A stretch of DNA of 64,000 bases, from assembly GCA_001606155.1 (NCBI GenBank), contig LODT01000004.1, forward strand, positions 1,240,001-1,304,000, written 5' to 3'. The notes under the pieces were generated by a model, which saw only the letters and a program-made list of their open reading frames with translations, was not told where the DNA came from and ran no database searches. The position numbers and the translations under genes were made by a program. Source of the stretch: Tieghemostelium lacteum. Its lineage: Eukaryota > Evosea > Eumycetozoa > Dictyosteliales > Raperosteliaceae. This document shows, one piece after another, positions 1 through 10,508 of this stretch (the stretch's first letter is position 1; every line of letters starts with the position of its first letter).

Positions 1-311
1 CCTGAACTATCTATAGAACTAGTTTAAATTATAAATTAATAGACTATTTATAAGTTCTGGAATATCGATATCAAGTCATTAGATATATGTAAATTTTTGA
101 AAGTATACTTATAAATGTTTAAATATTTAGATATATAATCTTATATCATAAATAAAATATAAGAAAAAAAAAAATTGTAAAATAATGTTTGATAATTAAA
201 AATTAGTTTTCTGAAATTTATCTACTAATATATTGTTTGAATAAACGGTTGAATTGATGAATAAACTGATAAAGGAACTGAAGGTAAATACTGCAACTAT
301 TGGATCAACTA
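1..311. other. AT-rich flank, no gene seen
   Basis: This left edge is nearly pure A/T with scattered short A runs. I see no reading frame of coding character on either strand. It is probably the downstream flank of the minus-strand Crinkler-like gene that ends at 312. Confidence 0.6.
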
Positions 312-2399
312 TTAAACAGATAATTCCATAGGAGGAGAATCTATTTTCTTTTTTTTTTTTAATGATAATAGCAAACAAAATTGAGAAACATTTTTATGTT
401 GATAGTTGTTTTCATAAGAGAAACTGTTATATCTATCCTCTGGGACTACAAAATAAAGGAAGATATGTTGAAATGAACCTTCCTTGATTAATTGATGAAA
501 ATTATCCCTATGAGTTTCTGACACTGTAATTTGGAAAAAAAGGGAGACATTTTCATTATTGATAAGTGAATCTATTGCATTATAGTTTTTGGATTTTGGA
601 ATCCAATAAGTTCCTTTGTCAAGGTTTGCAATAGTATCAAAGTATTTTCTGTTCATCTTTTTACTGTAAAAAATTGAAGAAAATAATCTAATATTCCCTG
701 TTACCTGAAATTTTCTACTAGATGAAGATGTTGGTGTGGATTGAATTTTTGTAGTCATGTTATGGCTAGGAAGAATTACTGTATATTCTTGATTTAGAGA
801 TAGATTATTGAATTGAAAAGAACCATTTTGAGCTATTTTACTTGTTAATTTGCTATTATTATCGATTATTATTTCTACAACTAAATCTGATTGTTGGGTA
901 TGAAGAGGTCTAATTTGGAAAGAATTTGTTTCACAAAGCTCAATGTGTGCTAATTGTTCAAATACGTTACCACCAAGGCTTGAATGGCGAAATATGGCCA
1001 CATTCATATTATTTATAACCTCTTGTCTTTGTTCTTCATAGAATTTGGTTGTTATTTTCTGTGCAATATAATTTGATCCAAATTCTATAAATGTTTTTTC
1101 AAAATTTTCATCTAAAGGAATAACATGAAGAATCTTATGTGATAACGATTGGTTGGTAGGACTAGAAACTTCTCCAACAAATTTAAAGACGTGGTCAGGT
1201 TTGCATTCCTTTATAGCTTTATCAAGATCCGTTATAGTATTTTCTCGATATAATCTTCTGGGTATACCTCCCCAAAAAGAATATAGTTTCTCAGCAGTAT
1301 TCTTATCCAATTCTGTTACCTTAATTAAAATATCAATTTCTTCTTTAGACCAAGGCCCCATCCAGAGTTGTTGTGAATATTTAGGTTTTGTCTATTTAAT
1401 TTTAAGTCAAATTTTGTTCACTAAAATATTATCATCTATAAATATATCTTACTTTCATGAATTCTTTGTATTTCTCTGTGTTTGGTGAAGATACCATAAT
1501 CGTATGACATTTATATTCAAGAAAGTCTTTAAAATCTATACTATCAACGAGGTATATTGTTTTATCTCTGGTCATTTGGAGTTTTTCTAATTCCAAACTA
1601 TAATTTATACAATACCCATAATTGGGGAGAGAAGTCATAATATATTTATCTTTATCATGGTGGAACTTAAAGATAATAATAGAATCCTTGTACATTGAAT
1701 GAAAAATAATATCTTTTTTTTCTTCAATAAGAGAGAACAATAAATATATCAAATAATAGCTCTTTCCTATACCTGGATTTCCTGTTACTAACTGATTTGA
1801 TGTTGGATACAAATTCATAAAGTTTTTAACTATTGTTGTAATGGTTTTATAGCATTCTCTAATGATTATAATCTCATCTAGATTAGAACTTTTAGCGAAT
1901 AATAATTCAGACCAGCCCTTTGGAGGTAAAAGTGTTTGATTAATTTCATTTATTTTTGAAGAATTTATAGGGAAATTAATCAGTGTAGCTACTGTGTGGT
2001 TGAATTTTCAACAGGTGTTTAAATTGTATTGAAGGTTATGTCACAAAAGATGTTAGTATCAATGCACAAAAGGTGTTTGGATTAGTGATAGGTTTAATTA
2101 TACATACAAGTACTATTAGTTGTAGTAGTTGTTTGTTGAACAGGTGTGACTTTTGTATAAATCCTTAATAATCCATTCTCTTTTGGTAAGTCTTCAACGT
2201 CTGTATCCGGTGACAATAAATCACCTGTTTTATTAAAAAGATCTAATAAAACTAATTCATTGTTGGGTGTACATATGCCTCTAAAATCTTCTTCTTTTCT
2301 AAGTGCTTTTTTAATATCTGATATAAATTGTTGACCATTTATATTTATGGTTACTGAGGTTTCTTTAAAATATACTATTACTTTATTAATTGTGTTCAT
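312..2399 (-). CDS. Crinkler (CRN)-like protein: ubiquitin-like header, P-loop NTPase, C-terminal domain
   Basis: Three exons join in phase: 2399-2108, 1991-1453 and 1391-312, giving about 636 residues. The introns are 116 and 61 bases with GTATGT and GTAAGA donors. Residues 1-90 look like the ubiquitin-like CRN header. A Walker A motif, GNPGIGKSYY, lies at about 167-176, preceded by PPKGWSELL, and an acidic TIYLVDSID strand fits Walker B. The part after residue 277 begins with GPWSKEEIDIL and contains FWGGIPRR, as in CRN-type NTPases, and runs into a longer C-terminal region that may be the nuclease-like part. CRN proteins are known from oomycetes and chytrids as effectors and from many free-living eukaryotes, where they are thought to act in conflict or immunity. 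The role here is unknown. The frame is open through all three exons, so the gene looks whole. A run of 11 A near the C-terminus makes the last residues less certain. Confidence 0.7.
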
Positions 2400-2710
2400 A
2401 TTGAATTATTTTTGAAAATCGTACTGTCCTTTTTTGTCAAAATGTAGAATTCTAAAGTATAAAGAGAAAAAAGCTGAACAATGGAACAAATTTGCATAGA
2501 ATGGTTGTGGTATTATTGCAGAAGGGGCTATAATTAAAAACCTATAGAACATTAAATATTAAAATTAAATCCAATTAGGTTGAAATAATTGAATTCAAAT
2601 TCATTTCGTTGGAATTGTTTTGATCAATATCAGATATAATTGATTCTTTTGTTTGCCAAAAGGTAAGTGAATATTTCTTTGGATCGATATTTGATGTTAT
2701 ACATTTAAAT

Positions 2711-2761
2711 TTAACTTAGCTTATGTAAATTTTAACAGAAAAATTTACATAAACTTAGGTT
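2711..2761. repeat. Imperfect inverted repeat
   Basis: The left arm, around TTATGTAAATTTT, faces a right arm, AAAATTTACATAA, across a spacer of about five bases. Pairing continues imperfectly outward through TAAC...GTTA for about 20 bases per side. It could form a hairpin in RNA or mark a small decayed element. I see no coding content in it. Confidence 0.5.
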
Positions 2762-2776
2762 ATCTTTTTTTTTTTG

Positions 2777-2905
2777 AATCTAAAGAATGGTTAAAATGAC
2801 ACCATTTTGGTGTAGGAATAATTTATTTTCACTGTCTTCATTATGTTCTTCATCTAGTAAATCTATAACTCTATCAATTCCATTAATATCTTCAATCTTA
2901 TCAAA
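2777..2905 (-). pseudogene. Orphan coding-like exon fragment
   Basis: After an AG acceptor-like site at 2907-2906, 42 codons stay open on the minus strand. They read as an acidic, protein-like sequence starting FDKIEDINGIDRV and ending NGVILTIL before a stop. The composition is unlike random A/T-rich translation. A possible start, MSNHNDHF, lies just upstream but in another frame. I do not recognise the family. It may be the last exon of a decayed family gene or a small spliced gene whose first exon I cannot place. Confidence 0.35.
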
Positions 2906-3018
2906 CTATTATTAAAAATGATTTGGAAATGATCATTGTGATTAGACATGAGACGTTTTTTGAGAAGTTGACAGTCTATTTTGAATAAATTTTTATTTAA
3001 AAATTTAAAAATCCCAAG

Positions 3019-3120
3019 ATGGCATTAAAAGAAGAGGAGATGAGAGACAGAGCCAAGATATTAGAAGAAAGTGCTCGAAAGAAAACGACAATGTTTTCAT
3101 TGTACAATGATTTTTTTTGA
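3019..3120 (+). CDS. Very short reading frame, possible truncated gene
   Basis: A 33-residue frame starts MALKEEEMRDRAKILEES, a charged helical sequence that looks like the N-terminus of a real protein. It stops inside the left arm of the hairpin at 3116-3160. No continuation was found downstream in any frame. It may be a remnant cut short by the hairpin sequence, or chance. Confidence 0.25.
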   Translation: MALKEEEMRDRAKILEESARKKTTMFSLYNDFF

Positions 3121-3160
3121 ATAACAATGTATAATTGTACAATATACATTGTTATTCAAA
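3116..3160. repeat. Perfect 18-bp inverted repeat (hairpin)
   Basis: TTTGAATAACAATGTATA at 3116-3133 is followed by a 9-base spacer and its exact reverse complement at 3143-3160. The spacer ATTGTACAA is itself nearly palindromic. A perfect 18-bp stem exceeds the other inverted repeats seen in this window. It could be a cruciform, a small element's ends, or a structured RNA. Confidence 0.8.
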
Positions 3161-3479
3161 AATTTTAGACTAATGAATTTAGAATAATAATTATTAAAAT
3201 CATTCTTAATAAAATATCAAAAAAGGTTTCTCATCTTATTTTTTCATCTTAAAAATTCTACTTATAAGAAATTTTCTTTTAAATTTAAAAGACAAAATAT
3301 TTTTAAAACATGTCTCATCAAGAAAAATCAGTATAGAGTGGAAGGCATTCCATTCCACGGCATTCTCTTCCTCAAAGCATGAAAGATAGATGACCTAAAA
3401 GATATTTATTTTTCGTTGAGTCGTTTAAAAAGGTGGAAAAAAATCAAAAATTTTTCGTCATATTTCAAATTTACAAAAA

Positions 3480-4548
3480 ATGTTTAAAATAACTTTGATT
3501 ACACTTGCTTTAATAAATTTCTTTTTATGCTTAAATGCACAAATTGATAATATATATGCCATCAATTCTAATCCACCATATATTGCTGAAATCAATATAG
3601 CTAACCAAGTTCTCAAAACTATAAATTTTCCAAACCAATTTGCAAATGTACAAGCTGTAATTCAACAAACCTCCGATTTTGTAGGTATTTTCTTTAAATT
3701 TAAATTAATGATTCATAAGTCACTTTTAAAAAAATGGTATATTCTAATATTGATTTTAATTATAGATTGATATTATATATGCAGATACCCAAATTAACCA
3801 ATATGTAGTTGGTAGATTCTATTATGCCAATGAATCCATTTCTCCTCTATCTGAAACTTATGCAAATTTTGATTTTGTTCCAGAATTTTCAAATTATACA
3901 GTCTCACCACAGACTTCAACTTATGATAGTTACAGTCAGACTTTTTCATTTTCCATGATTGATCCTGAATATGGTTACATTAGCGTTTTCTCACATAATC
4001 TAAAGAATAATACATCCCAATTATTCCCATATGGATTCCAAGGTATTTCCAATACACCAGTTAGTTCCACTGTAAACTCAAATTTAATGTACACTTTCTA
4101 CTATGACACTAGTATCAATGCCTCTTTATTAGTTTCTGATTTGTCTGATGGTGTATCTGAACAATTTGAAATTTTGGATTTCTATCCACCAGTTCCAGAT
4201 CAACAAGTTGTCTATCCCATTGTAATTGGGGAAAGTTACTACTTGGTCTATGCTGATCTCAAAAATTTCACAGCTGTAATTTGTCAAATGTATCTTGATA
4301 ACCCTTCTCTAACTGCTAATTACACTACCTTATACACTGTCGAAAACTTCTATGCTGGTACTGGTGTACCTGTATTTGTGGATCCATCTGAAGAATATAT
4401 AGTTTTAGTAGGTGAAACTAATCAAAATAGTAAATTTAAGAATACATTGAGCGTTGTTCCATATAATATCAAGAGTGCAACTGCTCAAACTAATATAGTT
4501 CCAGAGACACTCCAAAACTTCTATTTCAACGCAATATATTCAAATTAA
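3480..4548 (+). CDS. Secreted protein of unknown function
   Basis: Two exons, 3480-3680 and 3766-4548, join in phase (GTAGGT donor, TATAG acceptor, 85-base intron) to give 327 residues. The N-terminus MFKITLITLALINFFLCLNA is a clear signal peptide. The mature part is rich in Asn, Tyr, Ser and Thr, has several N-x-S/T glycosylation sites, and shows repeated beta-strand-like blocks that could form a propeller. There is no membrane segment after the signal and no recognisable catalytic motif. Without the intron the first exon would end early at 3770. This is probably a lineage-specific secreted or lysosomal protein. Confidence 0.75.
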
Positions 4549-4645
4549 TAAACCCAATTCTTTTACCTTACAATATATTCAAGGATAAGGAAATTAATTA
4601 TTTAATTATAAATAACTTAAAATATTAGAGGCGACTTGTTTTTTT

Positions 4646-5572
4646 TCAATCTTTATTGAAATTATCAATTAGATGTGAAATTAATCCTACACCAGCAGCA
4701 TTTATAGATTTTCTTTTTACAACAACGTTTGTGTGGGAAAGAGGATTGGGATAATATGCATGATATCTTTTAAATTCTAAAGTTTGTAGATTATATAGAG
4801 CATCTCTTATGAAATGTCCTTTTTCATCTTTAAGTAACGATTGTGATTCCTTTTCAAATTTTGAGAATGCTATTGGCTCTTTGATTAGGTGTGGATATTG
4901 TGTCGAAAATTCCCACAAATTTTGGTCAATTTTAGTGTAAGGGTTACTATGTGAAATATCAGAGGTACAAAAAGTGACTTGAATGTCATTTAGAATATTT
5001 GAATAGAGAGTTCTGGTTTTGAATAACTGTAGACCTTGTAAATATTCATTCTGTGTCAATTGTAGTAAAAATGGTCTCTCGGGATCATCTTCAAAAGCCA
5101 ATTGTCTACCAGTAGTCGATATGAGATGAGTTACAAATGTATTTGCAATTTTGTTAAAAAAAGTAGTACCAGGTCTTCTGCTGCCCAAGTGTGGTGAAGA
5201 CAATGTTATAAATTGATCAGCCTCGCAGTGGGTAAAGAAATTCAGTTTATAAAGTTCACCAATGGTACTTCGAATTATCAAACCACCTAAACTATGTCCA
5301 ATTAATGAAATCTTTGAAAAGTGAAACTTATCATCTAAATCTACAATCTCTTTAGCTAATCTCTTTCCACATGCATCAATACCCTCGTGAGTAGCAAGGA
5401 AATAATGGTTACTATCACCCAATAACAATTCATATCTATCCATTACACCTAATTTTGTAAACTCTTTTATAAATTCTTCTTTTATATAATAAAAATCATT
5501 TGGTACGCCATGTAAACCATGTTGCATTACAATTAAATGTTTATTACTTTTATTATTACTATTATCTTCCAT
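4646..5572 (-). CDS. DUF676-type serine esterase/lipase
   Basis: An intronless gene of 308 residues with an alpha/beta-hydrolase fold. Near the start, LIVMQHGLHG gives the oxyanion-type HG motif. The nucleophile elbow is GHSLGG at about residue 97, followed by SSPHLGSRRPG, typical of the DUF676 family (yeast Rog1, FAM135-like esterases). A late His in LSHTNVVVK is the likely third member of the triad. The family hydrolyses monoacylglycerols or phospholipids; the substrate here is unknown. There is no signal peptide or membrane segment, so it is probably cytosolic or lipid-droplet associated. Confidence 0.8.
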   Translation of the reverse strand: MEDNSNNKSNKHLIVMQHGLHGVPNDFYYIKEEFIKEFTKLGVMDRYELLLGDSNHYFLATHEGIDACGKRLAKEIVDLDDKFHFSKISLIGHSLGGLIIRSTIGELYKLNFFTHCEADQFITLSSPHLGSRRPGTTFFNKIANTFVTHLISTTGRQLAFEDDPERPFLLQLTQNEYLQGLQLFKTRTLYSNILNDIQVTFCTSDISHSNPYTKIDQNLWEFSTQYPHLIKEPIAFSKFEKESQSLLKDEKGHFIRDALYNLQTLEFKRYHAYYPNPLSHTNVVVKRKSINAAGVGLISHLIDNFNKD

Positions 5573-5756
5573 CTCCTATGTATAAATCTAAAACTAAAAA
5601 TTAAAAAAAAAAAAATTAATTACCAATTTGAAATCGTAAATGGTGATGTCAATATAAAATATCTTAAAAAAACAAGAAAAGTTTTAATTCTTTTCTGCAT
5701 TTTTGATGTTGTATTTATATACGTAGATAATTGATGTTTTAATGAATATGACATTA

Positions 5757-8045
5757 TTAATTTTCAATTATATTTATTTTAAAGTAATTTAAATAACCTA
5801 TTTGTATAAGATAATCCTGGTTTACTTTTGATAGTTTATGGATATATGAGGTTTTTTTAGGAATTGTTAATGAATTACTTTTAAAGATTTCAAAGTCTGG
5901 TTGAAAATTTAAATCTCTAAATATAGATATATAAAATGATTTTTGTTTGATTAGTGATTTTCTGACTAGATAATAAAAGTGTAGTGTAGCCAGTTGATTG
6001 GAGAGACGTGTCAGAATATACTTGGTATAGTGGTATGGTGTATTTTGATTAAAATTTTGTTCAATTTTGTTTTCTAATAGTTTTTGGAACATGCTGTTAT
6101 GTAAGAATAGTGGATGAGGATTGTATTGGTAAAGTATCCATAATACTTTAAAATCACCTTTCTTCCATATCTGTAAAATAGTATTGTAGTTTAAGATTTC
6201 AGAGATGGAGTATTTTTTCCGTTTATATTGTGGATTTACTTTATAGATATAATCAATCATTGTGTAGTTACTAGAGAGTATACATTGTGGTAGATAGTGG
6301 TTTGGTATACTACGATCAGTAACCCCAGTTATAGTTACCATCGTTTCATACATTTCCGGTGTCAAGCTACTAAACATTGAATGAGCTGTAATATAATTCA
6401 TTAGATTAGCTGAAATGTATGAATACTTCATCTTTGAGCCCAATAGTAAAAGTACATCAATATAGTTCCCCTCAACTATGGAATTCAATAGAGTGTACAT
6501 TGTATTTTCAGAATGAGTTTGTGGAATTCCATACATACACTGAGAGATGGCATATACCAAACCCTCTCTAGATTTTATCAATACCAAATCCTCGATAGTA
6601 AATGGTAGGATAGGGTGCATACTTAATGGTAGACCTTGAATGAGAGTCTTATAGATATCCAAATATCCATGAGACAGTATCGATATAAAATGACTACGAT
6701 GTAATTTAACTCTACCCTGAAATCTATAGGTAGGATCACCAATTACTTTTACTAGTAAATCAGCAATTCTCATATCATTATGGAAGCCTTTAAAATATCC
6801 ACTGGGACCAAAGAAAAATGTGGTACATATACTCTGCTGTCTTAGCATATAATCTAAGAATTCAAAATCAAAAGTGGCAATATTTTGAATATACCTAAAA
6901 CCATCTTCAATTAGATATTTAATAACCCTATAATCTGATGAACATTGGAACATATTATAGACAGTACTCTTTTTTTGGTTCAGTCTTTTCTTATTATTCA
7001 TGATATATAATAGATTGTCGTAGGTTGCATCACACTCTTTGTAAATGAGAAGGCTACTAATTTTCTCAATTTCAAAGTTTGCTGCAATATCATCTGCTTC
7101 TTGTATATGGAATTTCTCTATTAGTCCATTTATATTAAATTTAATATTACCTCTAATAACCTGACCCAAAGAGGCTAGATACCTAATAGCGGGATAATTT
7201 TTTTTGCTGACTAGTGTCCAAGGCTGTGGAATTAGGGTTTTGATAACCTCTAAATCGCCATTGTAAACTGATGAATGAGTTTCAATAAGGAATTTAAGTC
7301 TTTCTGCATTACCACGATGGACTAGTTGTTGGAAATGAAATTTGTTGTAGAACAAGTTGAATAGAGGTGCATGTTCTTGTTGTGCTTTTTCAAATATCCA
7401 AAAGAAAAGTGCATCATTTTCTATCGTACTGAGACTGATTAGGTTTGGATCAATATTAAACATATTGTATTGGTTATGGCAGTATTCCAGTACTGCTATA
7501 TTATCAGTTTCCGAAAGTGGTGTTATGTATCTTGTAAAGTCACCAATTGGTGTAGAGATTTTAGGTATGAGTATAGAGAATATCTCTAAATCTAATTGAG
7601 CTAGTAGCTTTTTGTTTTCGATTTCATCTTTAGCAATGAATGCATTGAACTCTGGTGTAAATGTCTGATAGATTGGTATAAAGAATGCTAAACGATCTTT
7701 AACAGTTTCCAAACCTTCAAACTTTGACCGATAGTTTAATATAGATAAAAGTGATCTTATAAACTCTGTACTACAATTCAGGTAATAGGCACTGTCAGCT
7801 ACTATTATTATTTGTTCTTGTGTGCAATGTTCCACTTTAATAACCTTATCACTTCCTTGTTTGTAGTAGTTGTGAACTTTTAATTTTTCATTAAGAATTG
7901 CAGTTCGTTGGAAAATAGTCTTAACTGGTAACTTATAAAATGACAAATGATTCTGGTAATCTTCAGTGTCTTTACCATTCACAAAATAAAATATCTTTTT
8001 GTTTAGGTAACAATTTCTAAAAACACCAAAAAAGATATGATCCAT
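5757..8045 (-). CDS. Ankyrin-like family B protein (dictyostelid expansion)
   Basis: A single exon of 762 residues. It starts MDHIFFGVFRN and is followed by degenerate ankyrin-like helical repeats of the type VIKYLIEDGF and YIDVLLLLGS. The gene at 55821-58079 is a clear full-length relative: shared blocks include FGPSGYFKGFHNDMRIADLL here and GDSPTLGFHGDLRIAELL there. Families of this architecture are strongly expanded in dictyostelids and their function is not known. No membrane segment or enzyme motif is visible. The start is supported by the matching N-terminus of the paralogue. Confidence 0.75.
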   Translation of the reverse strand: MDHIFFGVFRNCYLNKKIFYFVNGKDTEDYQNHLSFYKLPVKTIFQRTAILNEKLKVHNYYKQGSDKVIKVEHCTQEQIIIVADSAYYLNCSTEFIRSLLSILNYRSKFEGLETVKDRLAFFIPIYQTFTPEFNAFIAKDEIENKKLLAQLDLEIFSILIPKISTPIGDFTRYITPLSETDNIAVLEYCHNQYNMFNIDPNLISLSTIENDALFFWIFEKAQQEHAPLFNLFYNKFHFQQLVHRGNAERLKFLIETHSSVYNGDLEVIKTLIPQPWTLVSKKNYPAIRYLASLGQVIRGNIKFNINGLIEKFHIQEADDIAANFEIEKISSLLIYKECDATYDNLLYIMNNKKRLNQKKSTVYNMFQCSSDYRVIKYLIEDGFRYIQNIATFDFEFLDYMLRQQSICTTFFFGPSGYFKGFHNDMRIADLLVKVIGDPTYRFQGRVKLHRSHFISILSHGYLDIYKTLIQGLPLSMHPILPFTIEDLVLIKSREGLVYAISQCMYGIPQTHSENTMYTLLNSIVEGNYIDVLLLLGSKMKYSYISANLMNYITAHSMFSSLTPEMYETMVTITGVTDRSIPNHYLPQCILSSNYTMIDYIYKVNPQYKRKKYSISEILNYNTILQIWKKGDFKVLWILYQYNPHPLFLHNSMFQKLLENKIEQNFNQNTPYHYTKYILTRLSNQLATLHFYYLVRKSLIKQKSFYISIFRDLNFQPDFEIFKSNSLTIPKKTSYIHKLSKVNQDYLIQIGYLNYFKINIIEN

Positions 8046-8585
8046 CCCAATTCTACTACTTTGAATGGTTATGTCACAATAAGTGGTGATATCCTTTTAG
8101 TTTTTTTTGTTTAAGAGGGGTAGGGGGAAAACACTGTGTCACTCAATCAAAACCCAAACATTAAAAAAAAAAAATTAAAAAAAATCTATAATAATCTCAA
8201 ATTTAATGAATTTGATTTGAAACTATTGTGTATTTTACATCTATGTTTAATTTTGATAAAAAAGGAAAGGAAGATCTAAATTCTCAATGTATAAATTGTT
8301 TTCTTATTTTTCATAGATCTACTCATATTTATTGATTTTTTTTTATTTTTTTTTTACTTGTGATAAAAATAATTAATTAAAAAGATATTTAACGGTGTGT
8401 GTTCTTGTGGGTAATTTTTTTTTTTATATATTCACCCATCCACAAAGCACAATATTCCAAACAAAAAAAGGGGTGGAAGAGTAAATTTTTATGCAATAAG
8501 CGAGACTATATCAATTATAGAATTTATCAAATAAAAAAATAACAAAACTCATTCTCTCCTATCCTATAATCAATTGATAGTAGTA
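8046..8585. other. Divergent intergenic region
   Basis: This region lies between two divergently transcribed genes, the family B ankyrin-like gene and the B-box gene. It is extremely A/T-rich with many T and A homopolymers and one GGGGTAGGGGG stretch near 8120. It presumably carries both promoters. No coding or RNA feature was recognised. Confidence 0.5.
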
Positions 8586-10197
8586 ATGCAAATGAGTAGT
8601 AGAAGCAGTAGTTTTTTAGATAATAATAAGATTAAAATTGAAAAGAAGCAATGTCAGATTGATCAACATCAAAAGAATGACAATTTCTATTGTCACAGTT
8701 GTAAAGTACTAGTATGTTCATCATGTAAAAAGAAACAGCATAGAGATCATTTTATTGATAAACTTGATAATGTCTATCAAGAGATACTAAAGACATTGTC
8801 AACCTTCACTACGGGAATGTTGGATTGGAAGCAATACCAACAACGAGAGAAACACATTAACGAACTGATCTTTCAACAAGACGTTCAACAACACTATGAT
8901 GGACAGATTAATCTAATATCTCAGTTATTTCGTCAATTACACGACACTTTACATGTCAAAGAAGTCGAATTGAAAAAAGAGTTAAAATCTTACTATGATG
9001 ACAGTTTGGAACATTATACCACACTGATATCGGAATTGGAAGATCAAAATTGCAAAATCCATGTCATTTAGCAACCAGTGTCAAGAGATGCTAAATAATA
9101 TTAACACTGCTGATGACCATTATCATCAAATGGCTGGCGAAATGGAAGAGGAAGAAGACAATGATCAATCCATGGCAGTTGATATTAACAATAAGAGTAA
9201 ATATTCATTTATAATAGGCCACTCGGCGATGAGTGATCTTATGCAAACTAAACGCAAACATAGACCACATTATTGGCAGTATCGGGTGAATCCTGAGTTA
9301 TACAATACCATCGAGCAGAGTAGTGAATTATTGTGTCTTACAAAGACAAATGCAATGAACAAGTACATTTACAAGACACCAAAAGATCGTGACTTTGAGA
9401 GAATAAATGTGGAAACTGGTGAATCACTAATTATACGAGACAAGAAAAATACACAAGAGCTGTTTATGGGTGCTAATGTAGGAACGGGTTTTGATCAAAC
9501 TATTTGTGATCAATGGGTTTATTATTTTGATCAAAACTACTATTTTAGAATATCCATTGATCCTTATGAATCTTCAGAATGGATTCAAGGTCAATGTCAA
9601 TTGAATCCACATGCTGGAAGTTATTCTACGATATATGATGGTGACAGTACTGTTTATATAAGTGGTGGATTCACCATTGAAGGTGACCTATCCGATATCT
9701 ACAGTTTTGATTTAAAATCATTAAAATCCAAGAAAATTGGTCAACTATTGCAACCATTGACACTGCATTCTATGGCACTGGGTGCAAACCCAAGTATCAT
9801 CTATATGATTGGTGGTTTTAATAACCTTCAAAATGTCAATAAAATTGATCAATTCAATTTGCAAACTGGTCAATCAGAGACTGTTGTTACTCTTGATAAA
9901 CCATTAGTCAATGGTATTTTCAATAGGCACAATAGTTGTTTTTATATGGTTACAGATACACAACCAATAGGTTTCCTACGATACTCATTAAAGACACAAA
10001 GTAGTACTACACTTCAGTCTCCTCCACCTATTGAGAACCCCAATAACGCCCTAATATCCATCTTCAAACTATTCTTTGACCAAATCAATACCATCTCATT
10101 TATTTATCCAACACCTCCATACCAAAACTCACTATTTAGATATAATATCGAAACGGATCAGTGGACTACAACCAATGTTAAAATAATAAATCCTTAA
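8586..10197 (+). CDS. B-box zinc finger / coiled-coil / kelch-like protein, with a frame break
   Basis: The N-terminus from ATG 8586 contains a B-box: CQIDQHQKNDNFYCHSCKVL continuing to CSSCKKKQHRDH, with the expected Cys/His spacing. A coiled coil follows. The C-terminal half (about 9190-10197) has kelch-like strands such as YISGGF and IYMIGGF, giving a protein of roughly 535 residues. This layout is common in dictyostelids. The first frame runs to a TAG at 9069-9071; the rest is open in the +1 frame, entered around 9045-9060 near an AAAA tract. Skipping one base there keeps the coiled coil continuous. No GT-AG intron fits. The break may be a sequencing error, a recent inactivating mutation, or +1 frameshifting. 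Confidence 0.6.
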
Positions 10198-10508
10198 GTG
10201 TGTTGTTGATAAGTCCTATCCCTAAAACATGTGTTTCATGTTGGTATTTTAAAAATGATTGTGACATCATTTGAAATTTCTTCTCAACGAAAACAGAGTG
10301 TTCGAAGGATATTTTCAGAATCCAAAGAGAAATTTACAATATTGGAAAAATCAATTGAAATTTTCACCACTTAAAAATTTTTATAACGAATCAAAAACTG
10401 TCGATCATGAGATTTTTAAAATTTGTGTTTGGTTAAAATAAAATTAATTTTTTTTTTTATTCATCCATTTTATATATTTATTTAATTGTATAGATTTATT
10501 ATAATAGA
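10198..10508. other. Intergenic, promoter side of cathepsin B
   Basis: About 310 bases between two plus-strand genes. The last 70 bases show the usual dictyostelid promoter look: a T run at 10449-10459 and TATATATTTATTTAA shortly before the ATG at 10509. Nothing else was recognised. Confidence 0.45.

Larger units (their letters stand above)
2400..3479. other. Intergenic stretch with coding scraps and inverted repeats
   Basis: About 1.1 kb separates the Crinkler-like gene (minus) from a secreted-protein gene (plus). It is AT-rich but not empty. It holds an imperfect inverted repeat at 2711-2761, a coding-like minus-strand segment at 2777-2905, a 33-codon plus-strand frame at 3019-3120 and a strong hairpin at 3116-3160. 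The last 170 bases before 3480 are A/T-rich and probably hold the promoter of the downstream gene. Confidence 0.5.
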
